64,000 bases of DNA from Cellulomonas sp. NTE-D12 (GTDB taxonomy: Bacteria > Actinomycetota > Actinomycetes > Actinomycetales > Cellulomonadaceae): positions 2,170,001 through 2,234,000 of the forward strand of contig NZ_AP026442.1 of NCBI RefSeq assembly GCF_027923705.1, written 5' to 3'. Below the pieces are notes generated by a model, which saw only the letters and a list, made by a program, of their open reading frames with translations, was not told the origin of the DNA and ran no database searches. A program made the translations under genes and the position numbers. This document shows, piece by piece, positions 44,103-52,804 of the stretch (its first letter is position 1; the number at the start of each line of letters is the position of its first letter).

Positions 44103-45185
44103 CTACCCCGCCACCCATTCCCCGTAGAACAGCCCCACGCCGAGAGCCACGAACAGCCCGGCGATGATCCAGAACCGGATCACGATCGTCACCTCGCCCC
44201 ACCCCGACAGCTCGAAGTGGTGGTGCAGCGGCGCCATCTTCAGCACACGTCTGCCGGTCGCCTTGAAGAAGCCGATCTGGACCACGTCCGACATCACGAT
44301 CACGACGAACATCCCACCCAGGATCGCCGCGAGGATCTCGGTGCGTGTGAGGATCGAGAACCCCGCCAGCGCGCCGCCGAGGGCGAGGGAGCCGGTGTCG
44401 CCCATGAAGATCTGCGCGGGGCTCGCGTTCCACCACAGGAAGCCGAACAGCGCCCCCGTGATCGCGGCGGCGACCACGGCGAGCGCGAGCGGGTCCCGGG
44501 TCTCGTAGCAGCGCGGGCCCACCGAGCCGAGGATCTGGCAGGACTGCTTGAACTGCCACACGCCCACCACCACGTAGGCGCCGAAGACGATGAGCGAGAC
44601 GCCGGTCGCGAGGCCGTCGAGGCCGTCGGTCAGGTTGACCGCGTTGGACCAGGCCGTGATCAGGAAGTTCGCCCAGACGACGAACAGGACGAGACCGATC
44701 GCCGCGCCCGCGAACGCCAGGTTCAGGTCCGTGTCACGCACGAACGAGATGTGGGTCGAGGCCGGCGTCCGGAACCGCGCGTTGGGGAACTGCAGCGCGG
44801 CGACGGCGAAGGCGATCCCGACCACGCCCTGGCCGACGATCTTCGCCGCCGGTGACAGCCCGAGACTGCGCTGCCGGGAGATCTTGATGAAGTCGTCGAG
44901 GAACCCGACGACGCCGAGCCCCGCCATGAGGAACAGCACGAGGATCGCCGACGCCGAGGGCGCCGTGCCGGTGAGGAGCAGGCCGGCCAGCCAGCCCACG
45001 ATCGTCGCGACGATGATGACGACCCCGCCCATCGTCGGCGTGCCGCGCTTGGTGAAGTGCGCGGTGGGACCGTCCTGCCGGATGAACTGCCCGTAGCGCC
45101 GGCGCACCAGGAACCGGATCAGCAGCGGCGTGCCGAGCAGCGCGGCGACCATGGACACGCCGCCGGAGATCAGGACCGCCTTCAC
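44103..45185 (-). CDS. mraY: Phospho-MurNAc-pentapeptide translocase (lipid I synthase)
   Basis: Polytopic membrane enzyme transferring phospho-MurNAc-pentapeptide to undecaprenyl phosphate. 360 residues, ten membrane segments. FLDDFIKISRQRSLGLS (catalytic DD), NAVNLTDGLDGLA, FMGDTGSLALGG and APLHHHFELSGWGE are all MraY signatures. GTG 45185 overlaps the murF stop (GTGA). Confidence 0.96.
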   Translation of the reverse strand: MKAVLISGGVSMVAALLGTPLLIRFLVRRRYGQFIRQDGPTAHFTKRGTPTMGGVVIIVATIVGWLAGLLLTGTAPSASAILVLFLMAGLGVVGFLDDFIKISRQRSLGLSPAAKIVGQGVVGIAFAVAALQFPNARFRTPASTHISFVRDTDLNLAFAGAAIGLVLFVVWANFLITAWSNAVNLTDGLDGLATGVSLIVFGAYVVVGVWQFKQSCQILGSVGPRCYETRDPLALAVVAAAITGALFGFLWWNASPAQIFMGDTGSLALGGALAGFSILTRTEILAAILGGMFVVIVMSDVVQIGFFKATGRRVLKMAPLHHHFELSGWGEVTIVIRFWIIAGLFVALGVGLFYGEWVAG

Positions 45186-46627
45186 TCGCCTGCTCCGACC
45201 AGCCGGTCGCCGAGCTGCCAGAGCCCGGCACCGTACGACGACTTGACCAGCACGACGTCGCCGGCGCGCAGCTCCTGGGCGAGGAACTGCTCGGCCGCGT
45301 CGATGTCGTCCGCCAGCACCACCTCGTCGCCCCACGAGCCCTCGTGGTTCGCACCGTCGCGGATCGCTCGCGCACCGTCCCCGACCACCACGGTCAGCCC
45401 GATGTTGAGCCGGACGACGAGCCGCCCGATCGCGTCGTGGGCCTGCCGCGCCTCGGCACCGAGCTCGAGCATCTCGCCGAGGACCGCCACCGAGCGGCGG
45501 TCGCGGCCGGCGAGCTGCGCGAGGGCCTTCAGCGCGGCGCGCATCGAGTCCGGGTTGGCGTTGTAGGAGTCGTCGACCACGGTGACGCCGTCCGGACGGT
45601 CCACCACGTGCATCCGGTGGGGGCTCAGGGCGTCCGCCGACGAGAGCCCCGCGGCGACGTCGGCCAGCTCGAGCCCGCCGACCAGCCCGGTGGCGGCCGC
45701 CGCCAGCGCGTTGTGCACGTGGTGCTCCCCCACCAGCCGCAGCCGCACGGACGCCGACCGTGGGGCGCGCGTGGTGCGAGCGTCGACCAGCGTGAACGCC
45801 GCCCGCCCCCGCTGGTCGAGCGTCACGTCGGTGGCGCGCACCTGCGCGGCCGGCGACGTGCCGAAGGTCACCACCGGTCCGGGGGCGAGCTCCGCCATCG
45901 CCATCACGCGGTGGTCGTCGGCGTTCAGCACCGCGACGCCGTCGGACCGAAGACCGCGGACCAGCTCGGACTTGGCCCGAGCCGTCGCCTCGACACCGCC
46001 GAACTCGCCGAGGTGGGCGGCGCCCACGACGAGCACGACGGAGACGTCCGGCGGCGCGATCTGCGTGAGGTACTCGATGTGCCCGATGCCGGACGCGCCC
46101 ATCTCGAGCACCAGGTGCGTCGTCGCCTCGTCCGCACGCAGCACCGTCAGCGGCAGGCCGATCTCGTTGTTGAACGAGCGCACCGGCGCGACCGTCGGCC
46201 CGTCGGCCGCGAACAGCTGCGCCAGCAGGTCCTTCGTCGTCGTCTTCCCGACCGACCCGGTCACGGCCACGACCTGCAGCGCTGCACCGACCGGCTCGGC
46301 CGCGGCCTCGCGCAGCCGGGCGAGCACCTCACGGGCCAGGGCGCCGAGCGCCACCGTCACGTCGTCCACCAGCACGGCGGGCAGGGTTCCTCCTGCCGGG
46401 TGCGGCACGTCGTGCGCCGCGAGCACCAGCACCGCGCCCGCCTCCACCGCCCGCGCCGCGAACGCGTGCCCGTCGACGTGCTCGCCGGGCAGCGCGACGA
46501 AGAGCGCACCCGGGAGCACCTCACGCGAGTCCGACACCACCGGACCGCTGACGACGGTCCCCGGGTGCACCCCGGACAGCACGCCTCCCGTCGCGGCCGC
46601 GACCTCGGCCGCCGTGAGGGCGATCAC
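45182..46627 (-). CDS. murF: UDP-MurNAc-tripeptide:D-Ala-D-Ala ligase
   Basis: Adds D-Ala-D-Ala to complete the pentapeptide. 481 residues. The N-terminal domain (VSDSREVLPGALFVALPGE) is followed by the ATP loop VTGSVGKTTTKDLL (about 135-148), SFNNEIGLPLT and EMGASGIGHIEYL, and the C-terminal domain with DDSYNANPDSMRAAL. GTG 46627 overlaps the murE stop (GTGA). Confidence 0.96.
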   Translation of the reverse strand: MIALTAAEVAAATGGVLSGVHPGTVVSGPVVSDSREVLPGALFVALPGEHVDGHAFAARAVEAGAVLVLAAHDVPHPAGGTLPAVLVDDVTVALGALAREVLARLREAAAEPVGAALQVVAVTGSVGKTTTKDLLAQLFAADGPTVAPVRSFNNEIGLPLTVLRADEATTHLVLEMGASGIGHIEYLTQIAPPDVSVVLVVGAAHLGEFGGVEATARAKSELVRGLRSDGVAVLNADDHRVMAMAELAPGPVVTFGTSPAAQVRATDVTLDQRGRAAFTLVDARTTRAPRSASVRLRLVGEHHVHNALAAAATGLVGGLELADVAAGLSSADALSPHRMHVVDRPDGVTVVDDSYNANPDSMRAALKALAQLAGRDRRSVAVLGEMLELGAEARQAHDAIGRLVVRLNIGLTVVVGDGARAIRDGANHEGSWGDEVVLADDIDAAEQFLAQELRAGDVVLVKSSYGAGLWQLGDRLVGAGE

Positions 46628-48225
46628 GCGTGCAGCCCGGATGCCGCACCGGCCGCGGCGAGCCGCTCGTCCCGGACGGCGGTCAGCACGTCTCGGTCGT
46701 TGTAGCGGTGGAACACCCCCGCGACCTCCTGAGTCGGCTCGTGCCCCTTGCCCGTGATGATCACCGTGTCCTCGTCGCCTGCCAGGTCGAGGGCGCGCCG
46801 CACGGCGTCGGCACGGCTGGTCGTCACCTCGAGCACGTCCACAAGATCGGGTCGCTGCGCGCGGGCACCCTCCAGGATGGCCGCCCGGATCGACGCCGGG
46901 TCCTCCGAACGCGGGTTCTCGTCGGTCACGACGACGACGTCCGCCAGCCGCGCCGCGATCTCGCCCATCATCGGCCGCTTGCCGCGGTCCCGGTCGCCGT
47001 CGGACCCGAGCACGATCACCAGGCGCCCCGGCGTGATCGGCCGGACGGCCTCCAACGCCAGCACCAGCGCGTCCGGCGTGTGGGCGTAGTCCACCAGCGC
47101 CAGCGGGAAGCCGCCGCCGCGCTCGATCACGCGCTCCATCCGGCCGGGGATCTCGTGCGCGTGCGCGACCGCCTCGATCGCGGTCGGCAACGGCACGCCC
47201 GCCGTGTGCGCCAGCACCACCGCCGTCGCGGCGTTGGAGACGTTCACCAGTCCCGGCAGCGGGCTGGCGGCCTGGTGCCTCGCGCCGTCGGGCCCTCGGA
47301 GCACGAAGCTCGAGCCGACGCCGTCGAGCCCTATCTGCGCCTCGACCACCGCCCAGTCGGCCGTCTCGCCCACCGGGTCCCCGACGTGGGTCGCGACCGT
47401 CTGCACCGGGATCGGTGCGGAGGCGGCCAGGCGCCGGCCCCACTCGTCGTCGACCACGACCACGCCGCGTCGCGCCTGGTCGGTCGCGAACAGCCGCGAC
47501 TTGTCGGCGAAGTACGTCTCCATGTCGCCGTGGAAGTCGAGGTGGTCGCGCTGCAGGTTGGTGAAGCCCACCACGTCGAAGACCAGACCGCGGACGCGGC
47601 CCAGTGCGAGCGCGTGCGACGAGACCTCGGTGCTCATCGCCGTCGCGCCCCGTTCCGCCGCCAGCGCGAGGATCGCGTGCAGGACCGGCGCCTCGACCGT
47701 CGTGCGGGGGCTCTCGATCGCCTCGTCCCCGATCCGCAGCTCGACCGTGCCGAGAACGGCCGTGACGGCGTGCACGGCGCGCAGCGCCGCGTCGACGAAG
47801 TACGTGGTGGTCGTCTTGCCGTTGGTCCCGGTGACCCCGACGGTGACCAGTCCCGCGCCAGGGTCTCCGTGGACCCACGCGGCCACCGGGCCCGCAAGGC
47901 CACGCGGATCGGCCGCGACGAGCACGGGAACCCGTGCCGCCACACCGGCGGCGACGGCTGCCGCCAGCCCCGCGTCGTCGGTCAGCACCGCGACGGCGCC
48001 CGCGTCGACGGCCTGCGCGGCATACCGCGCGCCGTGGACGGTGAACCCGGGGACGGCGACGAAGAGGTCGCCCGGCTGCACGTCGCCGCTGGCCATGCTG
48101 ACCCCGCTGATGACTTTCCCGGCGACCGGAACACCCTCCGCCACCAGGGCGAACGCCTCGACCAGGTCGTCCACCCGACGGGCCGGGGGACTGAGCGGAC
48201 GCATCCGTCCCTGGGGGGAGGTCAT
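46624..48225 (-). CDS. murE: UDP-MurNAc-tripeptide synthetase (third-residue ligase)
   Basis: Adds the diamino acid at position 3 of the stem peptide. 533 residues with ATP loop VTGTNGKTTTT (131-141), STEVSSHAL, TNLQRDHLDFHG, and C-terminal HTPDALVLAL and ITGKGHEPTQ. The residue-specificity motif, DNPR in meso-DAP enzymes, reads ENPR here (436-439, in TDENPRSEDP). Cellulomonas uses L-ornithine at position 3, so this may be an Orn-adding MurE; that is inference. ATG 48225 follows TAGATT at six bases. Confidence 0.93.
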   Translation of the reverse strand: MTSPQGRMRPLSPPARRVDDLVEAFALVAEGVPVAGKVISGVSMASGDVQPGDLFVAVPGFTVHGARYAAQAVDAGAVAVLTDDAGLAAAVAAGVAARVPVLVAADPRGLAGPVAAWVHGDPGAGLVTVGVTGTNGKTTTTYFVDAALRAVHAVTAVLGTVELRIGDEAIESPRTTVEAPVLHAILALAAERGATAMSTEVSSHALALGRVRGLVFDVVGFTNLQRDHLDFHGDMETYFADKSRLFATDQARRGVVVVDDEWGRRLAASAPIPVQTVATHVGDPVGETADWAVVEAQIGLDGVGSSFVLRGPDGARHQAASPLPGLVNVSNAATAVVLAHTAGVPLPTAIEAVAHAHEIPGRMERVIERGGGFPLALVDYAHTPDALVLALEAVRPITPGRLVIVLGSDGDRDRGKRPMMGEIAARLADVVVVTDENPRSEDPASIRAAILEGARAQRPDLVDVLEVTTSRADAVRRALDLAGDEDTVIITGKGHEPTQEVAGVFHRYNDRDVLTAVRDERLAAAGAASGLHA

Positions 48226-48231
48226 GGGGAG

Positions 48232-48237
48232 AATCTA
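48232..48237 (-). promoter_or_regulatory. -10 element TAGATT, leaderless promoter of murE
   Basis: TAGATT, six bases, then ATG on the minus strand, inside the 35-bp gap after ftsI. It would allow the murE-onward genes to be transcribed apart from mraZ-ftsI. Confidence 0.6.
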
Positions 48238-48260
48238 CCCGGCCGCTCTCGTCGGCCCGC

Positions 48261-50189
48261 TCACCAGGTCGTCGGGAACAAGGAGGCCTTGGTCCCCGAC
48301 GGCGCCACGCCGAGCTCGGACAGCGCGAACCCCGCGACGTCGCTGAACACCGGCGCGGCGATCGTGCCGCCGTAGATGTCGGTCTTCGGGTTGTGCACGA
48401 AGACGCCGACCACCAGGCGCGGAGCGTCCGCCGGGACGACGCCGATGAAGGACGCGGTGATGCCGTTGGACTGCATGTCCTGGGCGGTTCCCGTCTTGCC
48501 GGCGACGCGGTAGCCCGGGATCGAGGCGGCCGCGCCGGTCCCGTCGTCGACGACGCTCTCGAGCATGGTCAGCACGGTCTGCGCGGTCTGCTCCGAGACC
48601 GCCCGCTGCGGCGCTGCCGTGGTGACGGGCGTGTACGTGCCGTCCGCCGAGGTCCACCCGTCGATCAGGTGGGGCTGCGGCCGCACGCCCTTGTTCGCGA
48701 TCGTCGCGTAGACGTTCGTCGCCTGGATGGCGGTCACGGCAACACCCTGGCCGAAGAGCACCGTGTACTGGGTCCGGCCGTCCCACTGGTTGGCCGGGTG
48801 CAGGATGCCCGCCGACTCGCCCGGCAGCTCGATGCCCGTCGGGCTGCCCAGCCCGAACCTGCGCATGAAGTCGTAGCGCTGGTCCTTGGACAGCTGCTGG
48901 CCGACCATCACGGTCCCCGAGTTGGAGGACTCGGCCAGGATGCCCGTGGTGGTCCACTGCTCGGTCGGGTGCGGGTGGGAGTCCGTGAAGCTCTGCCCGT
49001 TCGGCGCCGTGTACTGGTACGGCACCGAGAACTGGGACGTCGGTGTCGCGAGGCCGCTCTCCAGCAGCCCGGACATGGTGATCACCTTGCCGGTGGAACC
49101 GGGTTCGAAGACGTCGGACACCGCTCGCGAGAGGGCGCCGCCGGCCGCTGCCCCGGGCTTGTTGGGGTCGATCGAGCCCGAGTCGGCGAGCGCGAGGAGC
49201 GCTCCGGTCGTGGCGTCCTCGACGACGATCTCGATGGTGTCCGCCCCCGTGGCCGCCTTCTGCGCATCGGCGGCCGCCTGGGCCTTCCACTGCAGGTCGG
49301 ACAAGATGGTCAGCCGCGCGGAGTCGCCCGCCTTGGCGGGAGAACCGGTCGAGTACCCGCCCGGGATCGCCTGCCCCCCTGCGCCACGCTCGTACGTCTC
49401 CGAACCGGCGGTGCCGGTGAGCCGGCTGTTGAGGGTCGCCTCGAGGCCCTGCAGGCCCTTCCCGTCGGCGTTGACGAACCCGACGATGTTCCCCGCCAGC
49501 GTCCCCTTGGGATACACCCGGTCGGCGACCTTCTCCACCATCACGCCGTCGATCCGCAGGGCCTGCACGGACCGGGCGACCTCCGGGAGCACACCCTTGG
49601 CCACGTACCGGAACGTCGAGCTGCCCGCCAGCTCACCGCCCAGCTCGGCCGGGTTCACGCCCAGCACCGGGGCGAGGCGCGCCGCGACGCCGGCGGCGCC
49701 GTCGGGCGCCCCAGTCCCACCCGTGCTGCGGTACTTCGCGATCGTGCGCTGGTTGACGGAGATGTCGTAGCGCTCGACGGAGGTGGCGAGAGGCACACCC
49801 GCGGCGTCGGTGATCTGACCACGCTGCCCGAGCACCGTCACGGACGACAGGCGCTTCTCCAGGGCCACCTTGGCGATCGCCGGACCGGCGATGCCCTGGA
49901 CCCACACCAGCCGCCCGGCGAACGTCGCGAGGACCAGGACCAGGACGACGACGAGCGCGGTGACGCGGCCACGCGGGCCTGCCTCGCGCACCGGCCGGGG
50001 GCCGCGCTGGGTCGGCACCTGCAGCAGCCGCGCCGCCTCACCGACCACGCGCCGACCGGCCGGGGTTCGGGCCGCGGTCCTCGCCATGCCCGCCACGGTG
50101 CCACGGCGAGGCTGACGTCCGGTCGCGCCGCGCGGGACCGGACGACCGGCACCGCGTGACGACGCCGGCGTGCGCGTCGGCGTGCTCAT
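48261..50189 (-). CDS. ftsI: Penicillin-binding protein FtsI/PBP3-type transpeptidase
   Basis: Septal D,D-transpeptidase, 642 residues. A basic cytoplasmic region (1-75), one membrane helix (about 77-93), a pedestal domain (GQRGQITDAAGVPLA) and the penicillin-binding domain with STGK (365-368, in FEPGSTGKV), SSN (421-423) and KTG (565-567) follow in order. It pairs with FtsW. ATG 50189 overlaps the ftsL stop (ATGA). No PASTA domains are present. Confidence 0.96.
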   Translation of the reverse strand: MSTPTRTPASSRGAGRPVPRGATGRQPRRGTVAGMARTAARTPAGRRVVGEAARLLQVPTQRGPRPVREAGPRGRVTALVVVLVLVLATFAGRLVWVQGIAGPAIAKVALEKRLSSVTVLGQRGQITDAAGVPLATSVERYDISVNQRTIAKYRSTGGTGAPDGAAGVAARLAPVLGVNPAELGGELAGSSTFRYVAKGVLPEVARSVQALRIDGVMVEKVADRVYPKGTLAGNIVGFVNADGKGLQGLEATLNSRLTGTAGSETYERGAGGQAIPGGYSTGSPAKAGDSARLTILSDLQWKAQAAADAQKAATGADTIEIVVEDATTGALLALADSGSIDPNKPGAAAGGALSRAVSDVFEPGSTGKVITMSGLLESGLATPTSQFSVPYQYTAPNGQSFTDSHPHPTEQWTTTGILAESSNSGTVMVGQQLSKDQRYDFMRRFGLGSPTGIELPGESAGILHPANQWDGRTQYTVLFGQGVAVTAIQATNVYATIANKGVRPQPHLIDGWTSADGTYTPVTTAAPQRAVSEQTAQTVLTMLESVVDDGTGAAASIPGYRVAGKTGTAQDMQSNGITASFIGVVPADAPRLVVGVFVHNPKTDIYGGTIAAPVFSDVAGFALSELGVAPSGTKASLFPTTW

Positions 50190-50593
50190 CCCGCCGCAGC
50201 CGGCGCCGGCGCGCCCTGGACGGAGCCGTCGGACAGCCGCAGCCAGCCCGTGCCGTTGGCCGGCACCATCCCGATGCCGCGCGCCGCCTGGGCCAGGCTG
50301 GCCGGCGCGGACCGTGCGTCGAGCTGCGCGACGAGGTCGAGCTGGTCCTGCTGCAGGCGACCGAGGCGGCTGGTCAGCGACGAGCGCTCGAACGCGCCAC
50401 CCGCCATCGACGTGTTGAGCAGCAGGGCGGACAGCAGCGCCGCACCGAGGATCGCCATGCAGAGGAAGACGAACGGCACGCGGGTGCGCGCCTGCTGCGG
50501 CGCCCGGACCACGCGCAGCCGAGGGCGTGCGGCCGGCGCGGGACGGGGTGCCAGGGAGACGGGCGTGCCCGCCCGCAACGGCGATGCGCTCAT
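50186..50593 (-). CDS. ftsL: FtsL-like septal membrane protein
   Basis: 135 residues between rsmH and ftsI, the usual ftsL slot. A basic N-terminal tail (1-38), one membrane helix (about 40-60, PFVFLCMAILGAALLSALLL) and an extracytoplasmic coiled coil (about 68-105) fit FtsL topology. Sequence conservation in this family is weak, so the call rests mainly on position and topology. Both ends overlap neighbours by four bases (ATGA). Confidence 0.8.
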   Translation of the reverse strand: MSASPLRAGTPVSLAPRPAPAARPRLRVVRAPQQARTRVPFVFLCMAILGAALLSALLLNTSMAGGAFERSSLTSRLGRLQQDQLDLVAQLDARSAPASLAQAARGIGMVPANGTGWLRLSDGSVQGAPAPAAAG

Positions 50594-51606
50594 GCGGCGG
50601 CTCCTCTCGAGGACGTGCGGCCCGGTAGCAGGTGTGTCGGCGTGGCTCGCAGGCGTTCCGCGGCGCGCAGCCGGACGGACTGGGCGCGGGGGTTCGTGGC
50701 CACCTCGTCCGGGCCGGCGAGCTCGGCACCCCGGGTCAGCAGCCGCAGGTACGGCGCGTGGTCGGCCGGCTCCACCGGTAGCCCGGCCGGCGCGCTCGAG
50801 TTGGCACCGACGGCGAGCTCCCGCTTGACCAGCTTGTCCTCGAGCGACTGGTACGCCTCGACGACGATGCGCCCTCCGACGGCGAGCGCCTCGACGGAGG
50901 CGGGCAGCGCACGGGCCAGGGCGTCCAGCTCGCCGTTCACCTCGATGCGCAGGGCCTGGAACGTGCGCTTGGCGGGATGGCCGCCCTGCGCCCGGGCCGC
51001 GGCCGGGATCGAGGCGCGCACGACGTCCACCAGCTCGCTGGTGCGCGTCAACGGCCGCCGGCTGCGCTCGCGCACCACCGCGCGGGCGATGCGCGGCGCG
51101 AACCGCTCCTCGCCGTAGGTGCGCAGCACGCGGACCAGCTGCTGCTCGTCGTAGGTCGCCAGCACGTCCGCCGCCGTCGGTCCGGTGCTCGGGTCCATGC
51201 GCATGTCCAGCGGAGCGTCGTGGGCGTAGGAGAAGCCCCGTTCGGCCTCGTCGAGCTGCAGCGACGAGACGCCGAGGTCCATCAGGACGCCCTGCACCAG
51301 GTCGATGCCGAGGCCGTCGAGCACCGCCCGCACCTCGTCGTAGACCGCGTGGACCGCCGTGAAGCGGTCGCCGAAGGGAGCCAGCCGCCGGCTGGCCAGC
51401 TCGAGCGCCTGCGGGTCCCGGTCCAGACCCACGACCCGCGCCTGCGGGAACGCACGAAGCACACCCTCGGTGTGACCGCCCATGCCGAGCGTGGAGTCCA
51501 CCATCACGGCGCCCGGGTTGCCGAGCGCCGGCGCGAGCAGCTCGAGGCAGCGGGCCAGGAGGACGGGGACGTGCCGGGCTGCGGTGTCGTCGGTCGGCTG
51601 CTCCAC
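50590..51606 (-). CDS. rsmH: 16S rRNA (cytosine-1402-N4)-methyltransferase
   Basis: 338 residues. HVPVLLARCLELL at the start, SAM-binding DSTLGMGGHTEGVL, GLDRDPQALELA and the family signature GVLMDLGVSSLQLDEAERGFS are intact, as is HPAKRTFQALRIEVN. GTG 51606 has GAGGAGAG directly upstream; an in-frame ATG at 51753 would add 49 low-complexity residues and is rejected. The gene is 329 bp after mraZ, an unusually long gap that holds a tandem repeat. Confidence 0.95.
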   Translation of the reverse strand: MEQPTDDTAARHVPVLLARCLELLAPALGNPGAVMVDSTLGMGGHTEGVLRAFPQARVVGLDRDPQALELASRRLAPFGDRFTAVHAVYDEVRAVLDGLGIDLVQGVLMDLGVSSLQLDEAERGFSYAHDAPLDMRMDPSTGPTAADVLATYDEQQLVRVLRTYGEERFAPRIARAVVRERSRRPLTRTSELVDVVRASIPAAARAQGGHPAKRTFQALRIEVNGELDALARALPASVEALAVGGRIVVEAYQSLEDKLVKRELAVGANSSAPAGLPVEPADHAPYLRLLTRGAELAGPDEVATNPRAQSVRLRAAERLRATPTHLLPGRTSSRGAAA

Positions 51607-51714
51607 GGCGCTCTCCTCTCCTGGTCCTGGTCGGGTTCCGGGCCGGGCGTCCGGCGCGAGCTCTCGGGGTACTGCCTGTCGGTGTGCTCTCGGTGCTGGT
51701 GCTGCGAGTCGTTG

Positions 51715-51744
51715 CTGGTCGGAGGCCCTCCACCGTCCGACCAG
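51715..51744 (-). other. Inverted repeat in the mraZ-rsmH gap
   Basis: Perfect 9-bp arms CTGGTCGGA and TCCGACCAG with a 12-base loop. It could fold in the mRNA between mraZ and rsmH. No U tract is present. Apart from this hairpin and the adjacent tandem repeat, I see no gene in 51607-51935. Confidence 0.5.
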
Positions 51745-51835
51745 ATCCCCCACCGGCTGTGCTGGCGCCGGGGAAGTGCGTCAGCACGGACGGGAGGAGG
51801 TCTCGCCGGGCGGTCGGGTGGAGCTGCGGGCTTCG

Positions 51836-51925
51836 TGCGGTGGTGCGGACTGCGGTGGTGCGGACTGCGGTGGTGCGGACTGCGGTGGTGCGGACTGCGG
51901 TGGTGCGGACTGCGGTGGTGCGGAC
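51836..51925. repeat. 15-bp tandem repeat, six identical copies
   Basis: TGCGGTGGTGCGGAC is repeated six times without error over 90 bp, starting 10 bp after the mraZ stop. The unit length is a multiple of three, and on the minus strand one frame reads APPQS repeats, but that frame is not linked to mraZ or to a start codon. The plus strand is rich in GG pairs. It is probably a young minisatellite; copy number may vary between strains. Confidence 0.9.
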
Positions 51926-51935
51926 GAGGTGACGG

Positions 51936-52409
51936 TCAGATGCCTTGCGGGAACACCTCCTCGGCGGTCTCGGCGTACTGCGCCTCCTGCTCGGCCAGGT
52001 ACGTCTCCCACGCCTGCAGGTCCCAGAGCTCGACGCGGTTGCCGGCGCCGATCACGGCGACGTCGCGGTCGAGGCCGGCGTACTTGCGCAGCACCGGCGG
52101 GATGGAGATGCGGCCCTGCTTGTCCGGGAGCTCGTCGCTCGCCCCCGACAGCAGCACACGCAGGTAGTCACGGGCCTGCTTGCTGGTGACCGGGGCGGCC
52201 TGGGCGTGCTCGTGCATCCGGCGGAACTCGTCCAGCGGCAGCAGGAACAGGCAGCGCTCCTGACCCCGGGTCAGCACCAGACCCGGGGCCAACCGGGCGC
52301 GGAACTTGGCGGGCAGGATCAGCCGCCCCTTGTCGTCCAGCCGGGGTGTGTACGTGCCCAGGAACGGCGCGACGGAGCCCAGGACCCCGCCGAACGGCTC
52401 CTCGGACAC
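51936..52409 (-). CDS. mraZ: Transcriptional regulator MraZ
   Basis: First gene of the dcw cluster; DNA-binding protein with two AbrB/SpoVT-like domains. 157 residues: FLGTYTPRLDDKGRLILPAK (16-35) in the first half and ELPDKQGRISIPPVLR (94-108) in the second hold the repeated DxxGR motif. The N-terminus is about 14 residues longer than in E. coli. GTG 52409 is favoured by GGGGAGG a few bases upstream; GTG 52412 is an alternative. Its own operator-like repeats lie just upstream. Confidence 0.94.
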   Translation of the reverse strand: MSEEPFGGVLGSVAPFLGTYTPRLDDKGRLILPAKFRARLAPGLVLTRGQERCLFLLPLDEFRRMHEHAQAAPVTSKQARDYLRVLLSGASDELPDKQGRISIPPVLRKYAGLDRDVAVIGAGNRVELWDLQAWETYLAEQEAQYAETAEEVFPQGI

Positions 52410-52441
52410 CACGCCTCCCCTCGCCCGAGCACTCCCGACCT

Positions 52442-52477
52442 CACCACCGCGCACCACGCTACTCCACTTCCCTCCAC
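52442..52477 (-). promoter_or_regulatory. MraZ-box array (four GTGGNG at 10-bp period) over the mraZ promoter
   Basis: On the minus strand GTGGAG, GTGGAG, GTGGTG and GTGGTG start at 52477, 52467, 52457 and 52447, each exactly 10 bp apart. E. coli MraZ binds direct repeats of TGGGN with the same 10-bp period. A possible -10, TAGCGT (52461-52456), lies inside the array, so binding should repress mraZ. Confidence 0.75.
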
Positions 52478-52539
52478 CGAGCCGGGTAGGCGACGGCTTT
52501 TTCACCCCTCCTGGCGGGCGAATTCGCAGGTCAGTCGCG

Positions 52540-52555
52540 GTGGTGGAAAGTGGAG
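52540..52555 (+). promoter_or_regulatory. Two MraZ-box-like repeats, plus orientation
   Basis: GTGGTG at 52540 and GTGGAG at 52550, again 10 bp apart, but pointing toward moxR. They lie midway in the 395-bp mraZ-moxR gap. Two copies alone are weak evidence. Confidence 0.4.
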
Positions 52556-52705
52556 GGCGCCACGCGGCGGAGATCGCTCGGTCGGGCGACGACGACCGCG
52601 CCGACCCGCACCGCGGCGGTCTCGCCGCCCCACGCGCTCGGCGCTACGCCGTCTGCGACGTGGGGACGTGGCCTGCGCGCCACGCACGTCGGGCGCACCC
52701 GCTCA

Positions 52706-52722
52706 GGTGGAGGGAAGTGGGG
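52706..52722 (+). promoter_or_regulatory. MraZ-box pair upstream of moxR
   Basis: GTGGAG (52707) and GTGGGG (52717) at 10-bp period. The 15 bases GGTGGAGGGAAGTGG (52706-52720) are identical to the first part of the mraZ array on the other strand (52478-52464). They stand about 50 bp before the probable moxR -10, so the same regulator may act on both sides. The rest of the gap holds no gene. Confidence 0.6.
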
Positions 52723-52770
52723 CGGGCAAGTGCGCCGGCCGACGCGCTGCGGGATCGGTGGCACCGCACG

Positions 52771-52776
52771 TAGGCT
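52771..52776 (+). promoter_or_regulatory. Probable moxR -10 element TAGGCT
   Basis: TAGGCT fits TANNNT and lies 28 bp before the moxR ATG, which has a strong GAGGAGG ribosome binding site. This gives a short normal leader. No -35 is obvious. Confidence 0.5.
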
Positions 52777-52804
52777 CAGCCCACCTGCCCTGCGAGGAGG
52801 AGCG

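Noticed and set aside
51836..51925. CRISPR array
   Set aside because: Units are 15 bp and directly adjacent with no spacers, so this is a plain tandem repeat.
51781..52011. MraZ extended by frameshift into APPQS repeats
   Set aside because: Needs a -1 shift before the mraZ stop and no slippery sequence is visible there.
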